Shown here: positions 8,561 through 16,268 of the stretch, piece after piece
Numbering within the stretch: position 1 is the stretch's first letter
Layout: each line of letters opens with the position of its first letter
Assembly: GCA_045590215.1 (NCBI GenBank)
Contig: JAZNQO010000032.1
Span: 1-64,000, forward strand
DNA from: RUG563 sp045590215
GTDB lineage: Bacteria > Bacillota > Clostridia > Christensenellales > Aristaeellaceae
Direction: 5' to 3'
Length of the DNA stretch: 64,000 nt
Notes under the pieces: generated by a model
What the model was told of the DNA's origin: nothing
Database searches by the model: none
The model's input: only the letters and a program-made list of their open reading frames with translations
Translations under genes and position numbers: made by a program

Positions 8561-10342
8561 TTATCCGTTCCCGGGCGCAGCTGAAATATCCGAATGAAGG
8601 ATGTCTCCGGTATGCGCATCAATGTAGATGAGGCTATCGCTGTATGTACCGTCGGGGAAGGGAATTTGGATATCGAAATACCAAACGTGGTGCTGGATTT
8701 GCCCGTCTGTCACCTGATAATGGAAATCGGGCGTCAGCACCAGCATATTGGAGAGCTCTTCTTGAGAAAAGAGGGCAGGAGCTTCGGCCATAAAGGCGTC
8801 TAAAGCAATTTTCTGCGCTTCTTCCGAGGAAAGATGCTCTCCTTCCACGGGAATGCCCGGCACATGATAATTGTGCAGCTCAAATTTTGGGTTCATTTCC
8901 CACCACCAGTACGCCGCCTGATGGGCATAGGGCCATTGATAGGAATGTTCACCGTAGGTTTCATGCCATTCCTTCAGCAGTGTTTCCCTTGTTTCAGCGT
9001 TGTAGTGCAGGGCATTCAAGGCCTGCCAGTAATCCTCACTGAAAAGCTCGCTGCCCCAGTGCTCCGGGGTTTCCCAAGTGCGGAAAAGCTTATATTCCCT
9101 CTCGGTTGCGTGATGGGAAGCATTGACCAGCGGCGCAAACCACGGGGCGTCCTGATAATTTCCGGCATACTCCGTTTCCCCGGTTTTGCCATTTATCTGG
9201 GCGTAATGGCAGAACTGCCTGTTTTCTTCCGTGCCCGTATAGAAGCTGATTTTCCAGTGCATGTTGCCGGGATCGTCCCCGAAATAAATCACATAGGCAG
9301 GAAGGCTTTCGTCCAGCTTACAGGCTTTTCGAGCCAATTGAACGGCTTCTTCTTCCGTCATGTAGGTGTAATGGCTGCCCGGCATCAGGTAAGGGGTCTG
9401 GCCGACGTAGCGGATGCCGGGGTCGGAAGCCTGAAGGGCATGATCGCACATGGCAAAGCTATGGTAAAACTGTTCCAGCACTTCCATATGCCATTGCAGG
9501 GGACTTTTGCCGAAATGCTGCCGGAAGGAAGCAACGATATCTTCTTCCGTCAATGCGCTTTGATACACATCGCCCGATACGGCGTCATAGCGGCTGGCAC
9601 GGGTAATCAAGCCGTTATCCAGCATCAAAAAATCGTATTGTGTTCCCGTTTTCAAATCCTCATAGCCGACTGACCATTGCTTCAGTTGTCTCCCTTCGGG
9701 CAGCAAATCCAGGCCGAAGGTGAGATAACGCTGAAACTGCGCGGGGTCATTTATATCGCCCGTCAGCCCTAATTTTTCCCGGAAAAGGGTGTTGGCCATG
9801 TACAATACCTTTTCTTCCGTGAAATCATTTTCTCCGGGTAAAAGATTGGTGATACCTTTGGAAAGGCCGCACTCCACCAGCATTTCGTTATACCAGTGCT
9901 GGTCTTCCAAAGACCAGCTACCGGGATAGAAGCCCAGCTCCGTCTTCACCAAGGCACGCATCAGTTCTTCTTTATATTCGCTGCCCCATCTGGCCCAGTG
10001 CTCCTTCAGCTGCTGGGGTACGGATAGGCCGTTTTCCTCGGCCAAACGGATAATTTCGCCCACTTCATCGGCGGTAAAAGATTCGCTTTCCGTTTCCATT
10101 GCCATGGGGGCTACCACCTGCTTGGTGAAATCCTTGCCGCCAAGCAAAACGGCAGCAACGGCTCCTGCCGTCATGAGCAGCAGAATCAGCGCAAACACCA
10201 TCACGGCAGAAAAACGGATGTGGGGAGCCTCCTTTTCTTCCGTCCCGGCCAGGCGGCGATAAACAGCCTGCTTTTGCTCATCCGTCATATACAGGCCGGA
10301 CAAATTGGCATCAATGGCCTTTTGAATCATAGCTTCACGCAT
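8561..10342 (-). CDS. Large one-TM protein, probable anti-sigma partner
   Basis: 593 residues. The N-terminal 40 residues are cytoplasmic, one TM helix is at about 43-67, and the long remainder is extracytoplasmic. The outer part has repeated PepSY-like stretches (MTEEEAVQLARKACKLDES..., LSSEEAQKIALDAFMAEAP..., then YIDAHTGDILH at the end). No known anti-sigma motif is seen; the role as partner of the sigma factor is inferred from gene order and topology. It overlaps the sigma gene by 16 bases, with its ribosome site (AGGGAG) inside that gene, so translation is coupled. An alternative start is ATG 10330, overlapping the sigma stop. Confidence 0.75.
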   Translation of the reverse strand: MREAMIQKAIDANLSGLYMTDEQKQAVYRRLAGTEEKEAPHIRFSAVMVFALILLLMTAGAVAAVLLGGKDFTKQVVAPMAMETESESFTADEVGEIIRLAEENGLSVPQQLKEHWARWGSEYKEELMRALVKTELGFYPGSWSLEDQHWYNEMLVECGLSKGITNLLPGENDFTEEKVLYMANTLFREKLGLTGDINDPAQFQRYLTFGLDLLPEGRQLKQWSVGYEDLKTGTQYDFLMLDNGLITRASRYDAVSGDVYQSALTEEDIVASFRQHFGKSPLQWHMEVLEQFYHSFAMCDHALQASDPGIRYVGQTPYLMPGSHYTYMTEEEAVQLARKACKLDESLPAYVIYFGDDPGNMHWKISFYTGTEENRQFCHYAQINGKTGETEYAGNYQDAPWFAPLVNASHHATEREYKLFRTWETPEHWGSELFSEDYWQALNALHYNAETRETLLKEWHETYGEHSYQWPYAHQAAYWWWEMNPKFELHNYHVPGIPVEGEHLSSEEAQKIALDAFMAEAPALFSQEELSNMLVLTPDFHYQVTDGQIQHHVWYFDIQIPFPDGTYSDSLIYIDAHTGDILHSDISAAPGNG

Positions 10343-10854
10343 TCCATTTCACTCCCTTCCAGTTCCAATTTCAGCAGGGCTCTTGCCTTTTCCAAACGAT
10401 GATGCACGGCAGATTTGCTGATGGAAATCACCTGTGCCGTTTCTTCCAGCGTCATTTGCTGATAATAATACAGTACCACGCACACCCGGTATTTTTCCGG
10501 CAGGTTCATCACGCTTTCGTACACATCCCTTTCCATGGAGTCTACCGACTGGATGGGCAGCGGCAGCTCGTCGATGCTGCGCCGCATATCCATCATGCGA
10601 AGCCGGCGGCTTCTTTTATAGTCCCGGCAGGTGTTGATGGCGATGTGGGTCAGCCATGTTTTTTCGCTGCTGCGGCCTTCAAAGGTGTCCATTTTCTTCC
10701 ATACTTTCACAAATGTGTCCTGCACGGCATCCTGTGCCAGCCCGGCGTCCTGCAAATAAAGATAGCAAATGCGTGTCAGGCTTGTGCCGTATTGATTCAT
10801 CATGGATTCCAGCCTTTGCGCCTTTTGCGCATCGGTTACGGAATATCCGCTCAT
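10327..10854 (-). CDS. ECF-type RNA polymerase sigma factor
   Basis: A 175-residue sigma-70 family protein with only regions 2 and 4. Region 2 (about 25-90) contains the DAVQDTFVKVWKKMDTFEGR and WLTHIAINTCRDYKRSRR motifs. Region 4 (about 115-165) contains LPEKYRVCVVLYYYQQMTLE followed by the helix-turn-helix ISKSAVHHRLEKARALLK. The start at 10854 follows AAGGAGG; an upstream in-frame ATG at 10872 lies before that site. It is transcribed with the membrane protein (probable anti-sigma) and the L,D-transpeptidase, so the regulon likely concerns the cell envelope. Confidence 0.93.
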   Translation of the reverse strand: MSGYSVTDAQKAQRLESMMNQYGTSLTRICYLYLQDAGLAQDAVQDTFVKVWKKMDTFEGRSSEKTWLTHIAINTCRDYKRSRRLRMMDMRRSIDELPLPIQSVDSMERDVYESVMNLPEKYRVCVVLYYYQQMTLEETAQVISISKSAVHHRLEKARALLKLELEGSEMECVKL

Positions 10855-10987
10855 GTGTATCGCCTCCTTCACTGGAATAGACGATGAAAAGGGGTCATTT
10901 TTCCAATGCTTTTTATATTTTATCAGAAATAAATGAAAAGAGGGCAGTTTTCATGAGTTTTTACAGGAAAGAAAAACTAAAAAGTAC

Positions 10988-11016
10988 TTGCGAATGGGCG
11001 ATGAAAAGGGTATTCT
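10988..11016 (+). promoter_or_regulatory. Possible promoter of polysaccharide locus 1
   Basis: TTGCGA (10988-10993), 17 bases, TATTCT (11011-11016), ending 60 bases before the phosphoglycosyltransferase start. Both hexamers match four of six consensus bases. Confidence 0.5.
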
Positions 11017-11076
11017 GTAGGGGAGAAGAGAAACTGGGAGAAAAAGGAAATGGAGATACAAAAGAAAAGGGAAAAA

Positions 11077-11700
11077 ATGTATCTGTTTATTAAACGGTGG
11101 ATGGATGTGGTGCTGTCCATCTTATTTCTGGCGGCAGCAAGCCCGGTCTTTTTGCTGGCAGCAGCGGCTATATTGATTGAGGACGGGCGGCCTGTTTTTT
11201 ATGGGCAAATGCGGCTGACCAAGAACGGAAAAATGTTCAGGATGTGGAAACTTCGCTCCATGCGGATGGATGCGGAGCAGGACGGCGTGGCCCGGATGGC
11301 AGTGGAAAATGACAAAAGAATAACAAAGGTGGGGCGGTTTTTGCGGCGTTATCATCTGGACGAGCTGCCCCAGCTTTTGAATATCCTGGCCGGGGATATG
11401 GCGTTGGTTGGGCCAAGGCCGGAACGCCCGGAGCTGGCTGCGGCTTACGAAAAAACGTTGCCGGCCTTTCGGCAAAGGCTGCAGGTGAAGGCAGGGCTGA
11501 CGGGCTATGCCCAGGTTTATGGCGAATACGACACGCCGCCAGAGGAAAAGCTGGAGATGGATTTGAAATACATGGCGGAAAGGTCGCTTCGTTTGGATTG
11601 GAAGCTGCTTTTGTATACCATCCCTTCGGTGCTTCTGGGGCAGAAAAGAAAAAACAGATTGAATGATGTGCAGCCGAAGGAGGAGCGTTCCGCCAGTTGA
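11077..11700 (+). CDS. Phosphoglycosyltransferase (bacterial sugar transferase)
   Basis: Transfers a sugar-1-phosphate from a UDP-sugar to undecaprenyl phosphate, the first membrane step of glycan assembly (PglC/WbaP-C domain family). 207 residues. The N-terminal re-entrant hydrophobic segment (about 9-33) is followed by EDGRPVFYGQMRLT, FRMWKLRSM, the Asp/Glu-containing DELPQLLNILAGDMALVGPRPERPE and a C-terminal GLTGYAQVYGEYDTPPEEKLEMDL. The start at 11077 follows AAAAGGG; ATG 11050 has no usable ribosome site. It is the first gene of locus 1 and is a paralogue of the gene at 40121. Confidence 0.93.
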   Translation: MYLFIKRWMDVVLSILFLAAASPVFLLAAAAILIEDGRPVFYGQMRLTKNGKMFRMWKLRSMRMDAEQDGVARMAVENDKRITKVGRFLRRYHLDELPQLLNILAGDMALVGPRPERPELAAAYEKTLPAFRQRLQVKAGLTGYAQVYGEYDTPPEEKLEMDLKYMAERSLRLDWKLLLYTIPSVLLGQKRKNRLNDVQPKEERSAS

Positions 11701-11717
11701 TTGCAGGAGGGAAGTTT

Positions 11718-12890
11718 ATGACTTATGAACGTGTGCAATGGCAGCATAATGATAAAATCAAGCTGTTGATTATTGTGGGTACCCGGCCGGAAATTATTCG
11801 CCTGTCGGCAACCATTAAACGCTGCCGGGAGTATTTCGATTGTATCGTGGCACATACCGGCCAGAACTGGGACAAGAATCTGAACGATGTGTTCTGGGCG
11901 GACTTTGATCTTGATGGTCCTGATGTGTATTTGAACGTGGTGGGCGACAACCTTGGGCAGACCTGCGGCAATGTGATTGCCCGGTCTTTCGAGCTGATGG
12001 CGGAAATTAAGCCGGATGCACTGCTGGTGCTGGGCGACACAAACTCTTGCCTGTCGGCTATCTCTGCCAAGCGGCTGCACATCCCAATTTTTCACATGGA
12101 GGCGGGCAACCGCTGCAAGGATGAGTGTCTGCCGGAGGAAACCAACCGCCGTATTGTGGACGTGATTTCCGATGTGAATTTGCCCTATTCGGAGGCCGCC
12201 CGGAAATATCTCCACGAAATGGGCATGCCCAAGGAACGCACTTTTGTGACGGGCTCGCCCACGACGGAGGTTCTGCGTGGGAATCTGGAGAAGATTCAAA
12301 AAAGCGATGTGCTGGAACGGCTGGGATTGGAATCTGACAAATATATTTTGCTCTCTGCCCACCGGGAAGAAAACATCGACACAGACGAGAATTTTTACTC
12401 CCTGTTCACGGCCATCAATGCGCTGGCGGAAAAATACGATATGCCCATTTTGTATTCCTGCCATCCTCGTAGCCGCAAAAAGCTGGAAAGCAGCGGCTTT
12501 CAGCTGGACAAGCGTGTGCGCTTGAGTGAGCCGTTGGGATTCAATGATTATAATAAGCTGCAAATGAATGCACTGGCCATTGTTTCGGATAGCGGCACGT
12601 TGCCGGAGGAAAGCAGCTTCTATCTGTCCATCGGCCACCCAATCGCCGCCGTGTGCATCCGCACCAGTACGGAGCGTCCTGAAGCCATGGAAGCAGGCGA
12701 CTTCATCCTTGCCGGTATTTCCACAAAGGAATTGTTGCAGGCCACCGACATGGCGATTCGCATGAAGCAAAACGGCGTTCTGGGCAAGCCCTGCCCGGAT
12801 TACACGGATGAAAAGGTGTCCATGAAGGTAGTACGCATCATTCAAGGCTATGTGAACGTGGTCAATAAGATGGTATGGCGAAAGTACTGA
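11718..12890 (+). CDS. capG: UDP-GlcNAc 2-epimerase family, WbjD/CapG type
   Basis: A 390-residue GT-B-like C2-epimerase for UDP-N-acetylhexosamines. Visible family motifs are IVGTRPEIIRLSAT at the N-terminus, HTGQNWDKNLND, VLGDTNSCLSA, HMEAGNRCKDECLPEETNRR and SDSGTLPEES. In the L-FucNAc pathway this enzyme acts last, after CapE and CapF; CapF is the next gene here. It is closely similar along its whole length to the product of 51411. The start ATG 11718 has GGAGGG at 11706-11711; the frame is open from a TTG at 11697. The C-terminal side has an insert of hydrophobic residues (YLSIGHPIAAVCI) compared with the second copy. Confidence 0.92.
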   Translation: MTYERVQWQHNDKIKLLIIVGTRPEIIRLSATIKRCREYFDCIVAHTGQNWDKNLNDVFWADFDLDGPDVYLNVVGDNLGQTCGNVIARSFELMAEIKPDALLVLGDTNSCLSAISAKRLHIPIFHMEAGNRCKDECLPEETNRRIVDVISDVNLPYSEAARKYLHEMGMPKERTFVTGSPTTEVLRGNLEKIQKSDVLERLGLESDKYILLSAHREENIDTDENFYSLFTAINALAEKYDMPILYSCHPRSRKKLESSGFQLDKRVRLSEPLGFNDYNKLQMNALAIVSDSGTLPEESSFYLSIGHPIAAVCIRTSTERPEAMEAGDFILAGISTKELLQATDMAIRMKQNGVLGKPCPDYTDEKVSMKVVRIIQGYVNVVNKMVWRKY

Positions 12891-12906
12891 CAAAGGGGCA
12901 AAAGGA

Positions 12907-14100
12907 ATGAATATTCTTGTAACGGGAGCCAAGGGCATGGTGGGCACCGCCCTTGTGAACAACCTGAAAAATATCCGGGACGGCAAGAACTGCACCCGGC
13001 TCAATATCCATATTGAAAATATTTACGAATATGACATTCAGAACACCGCAGAAGAATTGGACGCCTTCTGCCGGGATTGTGATTTTGTGTTCAATTTGGC
13101 CGGTGTGAATCGCCCTGGCGACCCTGCGGATTTTCAAAAGGGGAATTTTGGCTTTGCGTCGAAGCTGCTGGACAATTTGAAGAAGCACAACAATAAAGCC
13201 CCTGTCATGCTGTCTTCTTCCATTCAATCCACGCTGATTGGCCGCTATGACAACGATTACGGCAGGAGCAAGAAAGCCGGGGAAGAATTGTTCTTCGCTT
13301 ACGGCGAGGAAACGGGCGCAAAGGTGGCGGTGTATCGCTTCCCGAACCTGATGGGGCACAGCCGCCCGAAATACAATTCTGCTGTGTCTACATTTTGCTG
13401 GGCGGTTGCCAATGACGAGCCTTTCACTGTCACTGACCGCAACGCCGTGGTGGAGCTGATCTATATCGATGATCTTGTTGAGGGCATGTTTGACCTGCTG
13501 GAAGGCAAGGAATTGCACTGCGAATATGACGGGCTGGAGCCTGTGATGCAGAAAAACGGCCGCTATTGCATCGTGCCTGTGACCCACAAAGTGACGCTGG
13601 GCGAAATTGTGGATTTGCTGCAGGAGTTTAAGGCGCAGCCTGTGTCCCTCATGATGCCGAAAATGCCAGAGGGTTCCTTTGCCAAGAAACTGTTTTCCCT
13701 GTACCTGACTTACCTGCCTGCGGACAATTTCAAGTATGCCATGAAAATGAACTGCGATAACCGGGGCAGTTTCACGGAGCTGATGCACACCGCTGACTGC
13801 GGCCAGGTTTCCATTAACATTTCCAAGCCCGGCATCACCAAAGGCCAGCACTGGCACAACAGTAAGTGGGAGCAATTCATCGTGGTGCATGGGCACGGGC
13901 TCATTCAGGAGCGCAACATGGTGACGGGCGAAATGGTGGAATTTGAGGTGTCCGGCGAAAAAATCGAAGCTGTTTACATGATTCCCGGCTGGACGCATAA
14001 CATCATCAATTTAAGCGAAACTGAAGAGCTTGTGACCGTGATGACCTGCAACGAAAATTTTGACCTAAAGAGGCCGGATACGTTCAGTGAAACTGTATAA
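12907..14100 (+). CDS. capF: Bifunctional SDR-cupin reductase/epimerase CapF (WbjC)
   Basis: Acts in UDP-L-FucNAc synthesis: the C-terminal cupin epimerises and the N-terminal SDR reduces the 4-keto intermediate. 397 residues. The SDR domain (about 1-245) has the GAKGMVGTAL nucleotide loop and YGRSKKAGEE (Tyr/Lys). The cupin domain (about 260-395) has the metal-type GQHWHNSKWEQFIVVHGHG. The expected substrate comes from a CapE dehydratase, which is not in this locus but is present at 49371. The gene follows the C2-epimerase by 16 bases. Confidence 0.93.
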   Translation: MNILVTGAKGMVGTALVNNLKNIRDGKNCTRLNIHIENIYEYDIQNTAEELDAFCRDCDFVFNLAGVNRPGDPADFQKGNFGFASKLLDNLKKHNNKAPVMLSSSIQSTLIGRYDNDYGRSKKAGEELFFAYGEETGAKVAVYRFPNLMGHSRPKYNSAVSTFCWAVANDEPFTVTDRNAVVELIYIDDLVEGMFDLLEGKELHCEYDGLEPVMQKNGRYCIVPVTHKVTLGEIVDLLQEFKAQPVSLMMPKMPEGSFAKKLFSLYLTYLPADNFKYAMKMNCDNRGSFTELMHTADCGQVSINISKPGITKGQHWHNSKWEQFIVVHGHGLIQERNMVTGEMVEFEVSGEKIEAVYMIPGWTHNIINLSETEELVTVMTCNENFDLKRPDTFSETV

Positions 14101-14111
14101 AGGAGAAAAAC

Positions 14112-14615
14112 ATGAAAAAGCTAATCATCCTTGGAGCAGGCGGCTTTGGACAAACCATCGCAGATATGGCAGAACAGGCAGGATATGAAACCGTCTTTCT
14201 GGATGACAAAAGTAAAAAGGCCATGGATTGCTGTGCTCATTTTGAGAAATACAAAGCCTCGGACACCTGCTTTTATCCGGCCTTTGGCAATAATGACATG
14301 CGTATACAGTGGCTTGACCGGCTGGAAGAGGCAGGCTGTTGTATTTTAACCCTGATTCACCCGACGGCCTATGTTAGCCCCAAAGCCATCCTGCACGAAG
14401 GCGTTGTTGTTTTGCCCAGTGCCGTCATCAATACAGGCTGCGAGATTCACAGGGGCTGCATCATCAACTGCGGTGCCATCGTCGACCACGGTTGCGTTCT
14501 GAAAGAAGGGGTGCATGTGTGCCTTGGGGCTGTGGTGAAAGGAGATAATCATCTGCCCCGGTGCATGAAAGTGGAGGCCAATCAGGTGATTCAAAATAAT
14601 ATTTACAAGGATTAG
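14112..14615 (+). CDS. PglD/NeuD-family sugar O/N-acetyltransferase
   Basis: A 167-residue acetyltransferase. The N-terminal Rossmann-like part (LIILGAGGFGQTIADMAEQAG, 4-24) binds the nucleotide sugar, and a left-handed beta-helix of hexapeptide repeats follows (about 85-160). The expected catalytic histidine lies in CGAIVDHGCVL. It would acetylate an amino or hydroxyl group on a UDP-sugar or sialic-acid-like sugar. It closes locus 1, 11 bases after capF, with ribosome site AAAGGAG. No aminotransferase that would make a PglD substrate is seen in this window, so the exact substrate is open. Confidence 0.88.
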   Translation: MKKLIILGAGGFGQTIADMAEQAGYETVFLDDKSKKAMDCCAHFEKYKASDTCFYPAFGNNDMRIQWLDRLEEAGCCILTLIHPTAYVSPKAILHEGVVVLPSAVINTGCEIHRGCIINCGAIVDHGCVLKEGVHVCLGAVVKGDNHLPRCMKVEANQVIQNNIYKD

Positions 14616-14618
14616 AAT

Positions 14619-14650
14619 AAAGGGATAACGGCTGTTCCGCTATCCCTTTT
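14619..14650. terminator. Terminator between convergent genes
   Basis: AAAGGGATA (14619-14627) and TATCCCTTT (14641-14649) form a near-perfect stem with A residues on one side and T residues on the other, so it can work in both directions. It ends polysaccharide locus 1 and the minus-strand YgjP-like gene. Confidence 0.85.
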
Positions 14651-14657
14651 CAGATGC

Positions 14658-15227
14658 TTATTTTACCCTTTGGATGACAGCATTGCCGTGCTCCTTCAGC
14701 CATTTTCTGCGTTTTGCATAATCTGGCATTACCTGCGCAACCGCTTGCCAGAAGCGTTTGGAGTGGTTCATTTCCGTCAGGTGACACAGTTCGTGCACTA
14801 CAACATAATCCCGGATTTCTTCAGGGCAGCACATCAAAAGATAGTTGAAATTTAGGTTCCCTTTTGAAGAGCAGGAACCCCACCGGGTCTTCTGGCAGCG
14901 GAGGGTGATGCGGCCATAGGAAACGCCCATTTGCGTTGCAAATTCAGCCACACGAAACGGAAGATCCTGCTTTGCCGCCTGCAAAAAGGCATCTTTTTCC
15001 GATGCTGTGAAGGGCGGCAGGGCGGCGGCTTTTCGGGTGGCCATTTTTTGCAAGTGTGCTTCTATCCATGCTGATTTTCCGGCAACAATTTTCTGAATTT
15101 CTTTCAGCGGCATATGCAGCGGCGCACGCACCCGAACGCTTCCTTCCGCTGTAATTTCAATGGCCGTCGTTTTTCGCTTGGAGCGGATGATTTCATATTG
15201 TTCCAAGGCTTTGTCCATCCTGTTCAT
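14658..15227 (-). CDS. YgjP-like zinc metallopeptidase (DUF45)
   Basis: 189 residues, of the WLM/YgjP-like metallopeptidase group. The zinc motif is HELCH (145-149), with His155 in TEMNHSKRFW as the third ligand. The TRWGSCSSKGNLNFN signature (115-129) is typical. The start ATG 15227 overlaps the stop of the small upstream gene (ATGA), so the two are translationally coupled; the frame extends further upstream but that part is not protein-like. Substrates of this family are not established. Confidence 0.85.
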   Translation of the reverse strand: MNRMDKALEQYEIIRSKRKTTAIEITAEGSVRVRAPLHMPLKEIQKIVAGKSAWIEAHLQKMATRKAAALPPFTASEKDAFLQAAKQDLPFRVAEFATQMGVSYGRITLRCQKTRWGSCSSKGNLNFNYLLMCCPEEIRDYVVVHELCHLTEMNHSKRFWQAVAQVMPDYAKRRKWLKEHGNAVIQRVK

Positions 15228-15430
15228 TGATGATGCGGCGGTACGGCATCCGGCGAAATGCCCATTTTTTCTATCAAATCGCCAAGGCTTTTGTCGTATT
15301 GCCGCTGGGAAATGGCACCGGTTTGCAGGAACTGATCCAAGAGCTGCTTTTGCTGATAAAATAACGCCTGTTTCTTTTCGGCAGGGGATAAATTTTCCCA
15401 TAGAATGCGGTTTTCCTTTTGCTCGCTCAT
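15224..15430 (-). CDS. Small SHOCT-like protein
   Basis: 68 residues, charged and helical. The C-terminal half (LLDQFLQTGAISQRQYDKSL...) looks like the short SHOCT helix pair, often found in small oligomerising proteins. The ribosome site AAAGGTG is seven bases before the ATG. It is the first gene of a two-gene operon with the YgjP-like peptidase, overlapping it by four bases. Function unknown. Confidence 0.7.
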   Translation of the reverse strand: MSEQKENRILWENLSPAEKKQALFYQQKQLLDQFLQTGAISQRQYDKSLGDLIEKMGISPDAVPPHHQ

Positions 15431-15454
15431 CTATAACACCTTTCTTTCTTTTCT

Positions 15455-15483
15455 ATTGTAAGTTGTCTATTGGTATTTGTCAA
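15455..15483 (-). promoter_or_regulatory. Promoter of the SHOCT-like/YgjP operon
   Basis: On the minus strand, TTGACA (15483-15478), exactly 17 bases, then TACAAT (15460-15455). Strong SigA match. Confidence 0.85.
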
Positions 15484-15512
15484 ATGAGCAGGAAGACACA
15501 AAAACCATTGGA

Positions 15513-15541
15513 TTGCAAAACGGCAAAAGGTGTGATAGGAT
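15513..15541 (+). promoter_or_regulatory. Possible promoter of the small exported protein gene
   Basis: TTGCAA (15513-15518), 17 bases, TAGGAT (15536-15541), diverging from the promoter on the other strand. Confidence 0.45.
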
Positions 15542-15562
15542 AGAAAAAAAGGAGGGGTGTGC

Positions 15563-16057
15563 ATGCAGAAAATGCTTTCGTTTTTGACGGCGATGATACT
15601 GATTTTTTGCTGCCTGTTTTTCGCTGCTTGCGCCGAAGAAACAGAAGAAACAGCAGGCCTTGCGCCCTTTTTGTGCTTTGATTGGCAGGATATTGAAACC
15701 GATGCCGCCGCCTGCCGGGAAATGCAGCCCGTGCATCAGAAAATTGCGATCAGCGAAACGGCATCCGTTTCTTATCGCTTGGTGCTGGGGAAGGTGCAGC
15801 CCGGTTATGTGGACGGCTATCTGTACATCGAAAGCGGCGTGATTTGGCAGCTGGAAAGCGTTTGGAATGTGCTGACAAAGGCCATGACAGAGGCTGGATG
15901 CACAAGCCAAAGCAACAGCTTTTCGGAGAAATACTGCCGCATCAGCCTGCAATTTGACAATGAAGATACCACCGTTATTTTATCTGTAATGCAGCCGCCC
16001 GGCGGCGAGCGTATTACCTTTTCCTGCCAGAGAAAGCCGGCGGAATCAACGCCCTGA
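15563..16057 (+). CDS. Small exported protein, possibly a lipoprotein
   Basis: 164 residues. A hydrophobic N-terminus (about 3-22) ends in FFAACAEE, which can be read as a lipobox (FAA-C22) or a signal peptidase I site. The mature part has four or five cysteines and no domain I recognise. The ATG at 15563 has GGAGGGG at 15551-15557. It stands alone between two promoters. No function can be given. Confidence 0.75.
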   Translation: MQKMLSFLTAMILIFCCLFFAACAEETEETAGLAPFLCFDWQDIETDAAACREMQPVHQKIAISETASVSYRLVLGKVQPGYVDGYLYIESGVIWQLESVWNVLTKAMTEAGCTSQSNSFSEKYCRISLQFDNEDTTVILSVMQPPGGERITFSCQRKPAESTP

Positions 16058-16067
16058 ACCACGCCTA

Positions 16068-16096
16068 TTGACATCATTCCCATCCGGCGGTATAAT
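16068..16096 (+). promoter_or_regulatory. Perfect-consensus promoter of the queuosine transporter leader
   Basis: TTGACA (16068-16073), exactly 17 bases, TATAAT (16091-16096). Transcription would begin near 16103, leaving a leader of about 165 bases. Confidence 0.92.
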
Positions 16097-16102
16097 AAAT
16101 GC

Positions 16103-16253
16103 GCATCCAAGGGATGCCGACAGTTCGTTTGTACCATCCTGTCGTTAATCAAAACCAGGACTGCAGTTTTTCAGAACAATTGCGGCTTTGCGTTTTGCAA
16201 GGCCGTTTTTTTCGGAAAGGGGCGGTTTTGCGTTTGCGAAACGGCCTTTTTGA
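16103..16253 (+). promoter_or_regulatory. Structured leader, candidate preQ1-type riboswitch
   Basis: The leader of the queuosine-precursor transporter gene starts with a perfect hairpin (GCATCC 16103-16108 with GGATGC 16112-16117). A second stem follows (CGACAG 16118-16123 with CTGTCG 16139-16144), then an AAAAC/GTTTT pairing (16151-16170), and finally an intrinsic terminator at the ribosome site. This is the layout of a transcription-attenuating riboswitch, and genes of this transporter family are often controlled by preQ1 riboswitches. I could not match the bases to a preQ1 class consensus by eye, so the ligand is inferred from the gene. Confidence 0.45.
16199..16251 (+). terminator. Leader terminator before the transporter gene
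   Basis: AAGGCCGTTT (16199-16208) pairs with AAACGGCCTT (16239-16248), followed by TTT. The stem ends only a few bases before the GGAGG at 16256-16260, so it can act as the off-state of an attenuator. Confidence 0.8.
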
Positions 16254-16268
16254 TTGGAGGATTTTGAA

